From positions 19,656,501-19,720,500 of the forward strand of contig NC_135241.1 in the NCBI RefSeq assembly GCF_947623445.1: a stretch of DNA of 64,000 nucleotides, written 5' to 3'. The position numbers and the translations under genes are program-made. The notes under the pieces are model-generated. The model saw only the letters and a list, made by a program, of their open reading frames with translations, did no database searches and was not told where the DNA came from. Below are positions 61,432-64,000 of the stretch, piece after piece; within the stretch, counting starts at the first letter, position 1, and each line of letters starts with the position of its first letter. Origin of the DNA: Clavelina lepadiformis (lineage: Eukaryota; Chordata; Ascidiacea; Aplousobranchia; Clavelinidae).

Positions 61432-61439
61432 CCTATAGC

Positions 61440-62099
61440 TGAACACAAGCGACAAAACACGTACACTCTACAGTATATTATATCATTTTGTTTAAGGCTT
61501 ATTGACATAATCTCAGAACGACAAAATAATAACTACCATGGGTTAATAAACATCACATTGCGCAGGTAAACTTTCAGAAATGATGATACAATAAATTGCC
61601 ACAAAGAAAAAGACATTTAATTAAAGACTTTGCATTTTATCAGCCCCATTTGAAGGTCTCCCGCCAAATCTGAAAACTTTCTGACGTCATAACTTGCACT
61701 TTTTTAGCCATGACGTCTTTGTTGATACACTAGTGATTGCTGAGTTAAATCCCGACAGCAGTATCACTGCATCTACAGTTAGTTGGTAGGTTTAGCTTTT
61801 CTGATGGAAAGCAAGTATTAGCTTGTAGTTGTAGCAAACTACAGTTTAATTGCTGCAAAAGTCGCTCTTGTGTCAGTGAAAGTAGCAGGGGCTAATTTGG
61901 ACAATACTGTTTTCAATGAACTAGGCTAGGCCTTAGTCAAGTACAGTAAAAGTTGTTGTTAATTCTTTCTAAAAACGTTCCAGTAAAGACAGGTTAGCAA
62001 AGCGATAACTATAGTTGTAAAACCTAGAATTAAAGAACTTTTCCCAGTCTGAAATTGTAAACTGAACCGAAAAGAAAACAATCTTACAAAGAGAGGGTC
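61440..62099. other. Flanking DNA, possible promoter/5' exon region of vWA gene 2
   Basis: The missing signal-peptide exon of vWA gene 2 could lie here on the minus strand. A hydrophobic minus-strand stretch near 61960-62030 is open but has no clear splice structure. Confidence 0.3.
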
Positions 62100-62191
62100 T
62101 ACTGCAGAAGTGCGCAACCAAATGACTTCACAATTTGAGTAGCTGGGGTCTAGTAAACAAAGGCATCCTGTGGTTGTGCACTTCTGCATTA
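62100..62191. mobile_element. 92-bp MITE, copy B (TA target duplication)
   Basis: Same family and length as 15038-15129 (span includes both flanking TA). Ends CTGCAGAAGTGCGCAACC / GGTTGTGCACTTCTGCAT. Confidence 0.8.
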
Positions 62192-62521
62192 GACTCCCAA
62201 AAGGGATGGTTTTCTGCCCTCGTAATATACAAAGTGACTGTTTCATTGTGAGCGTAAGGAGATCACGAAACCCGTTGTCAAAGATAGCCAGTTAAGTTGG
62301 ATTTAACAGAAAACCATGAAAATAGCTTTCAACGAATAACCTTTTCCGGTGAATAAGTCACAGCTCTTACAACATAAGTCTGGTTTTACATGGCCAGGTT
62401 AGGTGGCTAGACAGGCCAACTAGGTCTACTAGCTGCAATTTGGGTGTAGTGCCGACGGTTCAGTGTTCCTCAACCGGCGTTGTCAGGTCATTTATTCAGC
62501 AATATGAGGTAAAACGTCACG

Positions 62522-62660
62522 TGACTCAGCGTAAGTTTATCCTCAGAAACCTTGGAGGTTGGCTTTAGATTCAAGGAAAACTTGCTAACAAAAAATAAAA
62601 TTTACAATAGAAACTTACAGGGAAAACAAGGCTTCTAATCGGCAAACGTTTACCGAGTCA
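62522..62660. repeat. Short inverted-repeat element, unit 1
   Basis: Begins TGACTCAGCGTAAGTTT and ends in AAACGTTTACCGAGTCA, an imperfect inverted repeat. Unit 2, about 244 bp to the right, has the same plan. Confidence 0.5.
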
Positions 62661-62765
62661 TGCGACATTTTAAATGGCAGGAAAAATATGGCTGCCGGAA
62701 CAAACTGGGCATATTGACACCAGTGTCGTGCTAAAGTTGTTCCGCGCAGAGACGGAGACATTGCA

Positions 62766-62894
62766 TGACTCAGCGTAAGTTTTCGGCTCAAAAATTTGAA
62801 ATTGCTGAAGGGTTCAATAAAAACTTACAAAGTTACAAACTTAACTTACAAATTTGCAGGAAAAGCAAAATTTTGATAAGAAAACTTATGCTGA
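62766..62894. repeat. Short inverted-repeat element, unit 2
   Basis: Begins TGACTCAGCGTAAGTTTT and ends AAAACTTATGCTGA. Direct repeat of unit 1 with the same orientation; sequence downstream of both (CATTTTAAATGGC / CATTTTACGTAAA) is also alike. Confidence 0.5.
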
Positions 62895-64000
62895 CTGATG
62901 CAGCATTTTACGTAAAACGCCCATAAGCCGGAGCGAATTCGACAGTCGAAACAAATTTTGCTTATACTATTTTATTCCTCAGTTATAAAGCCTATGCCGT
63001 AACAAAAAAACTTTCAATACATCGTTTTTGAATCCCGACGACGTGGCAGATTGGCCCGTACAAATCAATAATGTTGATGGGTCTGAAGTTAAACGTCAAT
63101 GTCGTATCCTGGGTTTCGATTATGACACTACAAAACAATCCTTTTGATGTAGTGTAAATCGTCCCTGTTTAACCATATAGGCTTTATAGTGGCATGATAA
63201 TAAAAATTGAATGTGTTAAAAAAATGTTTAAGGCACAGTGGAACGGCTTCCTTATATGTAAAATAAAACAGAGAGTAGGAAAATATTCTGACAATTTTTT
63301 TATGGCTGGCTTCACCGAAAAAATGTCTTTCGTTTGATGCTATTTTTCACAGTTTCTTGTTAACCTAACGTAAATATTATCACATAGTAACCCTAAAGCT
63401 AACCTAAATCTACCTTCTAATCTAGCTCTAAATTCATTAAAGCCTTAAATAGCTAAAATCAACTGTTTGCATAACGATTTTGCTAGCTGCACCACCCATC
63501 TTTAACAACGGCCGGGCTGCGTTATCGGCGTGCCATCGACATGTTGATGGTGATCCACCTTTTGGATACCCTGGAGTATGCATAGCAGAATTGTTGGCTG
63601 TTATGGTGTTAACATATGAGTTATAGAGTAGGTTATTTTGTAAAATTAAGCTACGAAATGCTGACGACTCTAAAGTCAAAACTAGAATAACTATCTCATA
63701 ACGGCAGTGTTACGGTCTGACACTAAAGTGCCATGTATAGTTGGAATAACTTTATTAGGCGTATTCTTATCTGTTAGACGTAGTCTTAGGCCTGAAGGCA
63801 TTTGCCAATTCCAACTGAAATCATTGACCGAAAATTTGCTATGTCAGACGAGGCTGCTCAAATTGTTGTGATATAGTTGAAAACTGACAAGTCAGGTTTC
63901 CCTTGCAAATGAAAAGGGAATTTTTGCAACTCGCTAACTGCTTTGATTTAGGTTAAATAGCATATTGTTTTTAAGTAGTTGTAATGTGACGGTAATAAAG
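62895..64000. other. Window-end region
   Basis: AT-rich DNA with one supported candidate, the CUB-like exon at 63437-63660. No other gene seen. Confidence 0.4.
63437..63660 (-). pseudogene. Possible CUB-domain exon, apparently truncated
   Basis: A minus-strand stretch opens after an acceptor-like CGTCAG (63661-63666) and encodes the CUB hallmark MHTPGYPKGGSPSTCRWH, then KIVMQTVDFSYL, resembling the later hydrophobic strand of CUB domains. The frame stops right after SYLRL at 63437-63439, and no donor precedes it. Removing one T near the stop would reopen the frame, so a frameshifted relic or an assembly error is likely. No neighbouring CUB exons seen. Confidence 0.35.

Noticed and set aside
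61959-62246. 95-codon minus-strand ORF ending in a hydrophobic segment
   Set aside because: It runs through the 92-bp MITE and lacks splice structure tying it to vWA gene 2.
1-64000. CRISPR arrays, bacterial operons, phage or viral genes
   Set aside because: Spliced animal genes throughout; no spaced direct-repeat array, prokaryotic gene order or viral-type protein seen.

Overview
The window is nuclear DNA of an animal. It is AT-rich by eye and holds spliced genes with standard GT-AG introns, mostly 60 bp to 2 kb long, and many short non-autonomous DNA transposons. The gene set and compact structure (TAF2, LRRC61, ALDH6A1, BBOF1, a CACNG-type subunit, PPP2R5D-type B56, HS1BP3, an FGFR-like Ig gene) suit an invertebrate deuterostome. 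An ascidian tunicate such as Ciona or a relative is my best guess, but it rests on general impression and not on a diagnostic marker.

Layout, left half. 14-2728 is the large last exon of TAF2 (+). LRRC61 (+, five exons) follows at 3279-5192. Two complete tandem copies of ALDH6A1 (+, 13 exons each) occupy 5794-9377 and 14744-19880. Between them lies an unidentified minus-strand multi-exon gene (11349-12189). BBOF1 (+, 12 exons) runs 21086-27105. A 37-codon membrane microprotein ORF (27452) and a hAT-type element separate it from a nine-exon CACNG-type calcium-channel gamma/TARP gene (+, 28963-32358).

Layout, right half. A 16-exon PPP2R5D-type PP2A B56 gene is on the minus strand (34273-39920). 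A candidate three-exon gene of unknown family (40534-41332, minus) is next, then a transposon-rich desert, then the single-exon HS1BP3-like PX gene (+, 46449-47507). The last part is a small family cluster. vWA gene 1 (+, 49133-53301) encodes a signal peptide, a lysozyme/transglycosylase-like N-terminal region, a vWA domain, a Thr-rich stalk and a membrane anchor. It is followed by relics of a third copy (53971-54539), a kinase-less FGFR-like Ig fragment (minus, 55574-56322), and the convergent paralogue vWA gene 2 (minus, 56995-60596). The final 3.4 kb is mostly repeats plus a possible CUB-domain exon.

Exon structures were built by hand from reading-frame phase, splice consensus and remembered family sequence. 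For the conserved genes every junction keeps phase, so those models are solid; the unknown genes are weaker. At least eight elements look like hAT MITEs (six with exact 8-bp target duplications, two with one mismatch), three have TA duplications, and two look tRNA-derived SINEs. The main points for follow-up are the exon-limited near-identity of the two ALDH6A1 copies, the lysozyme-like/vWA architecture, and the kinase-less FGFR-like gene.
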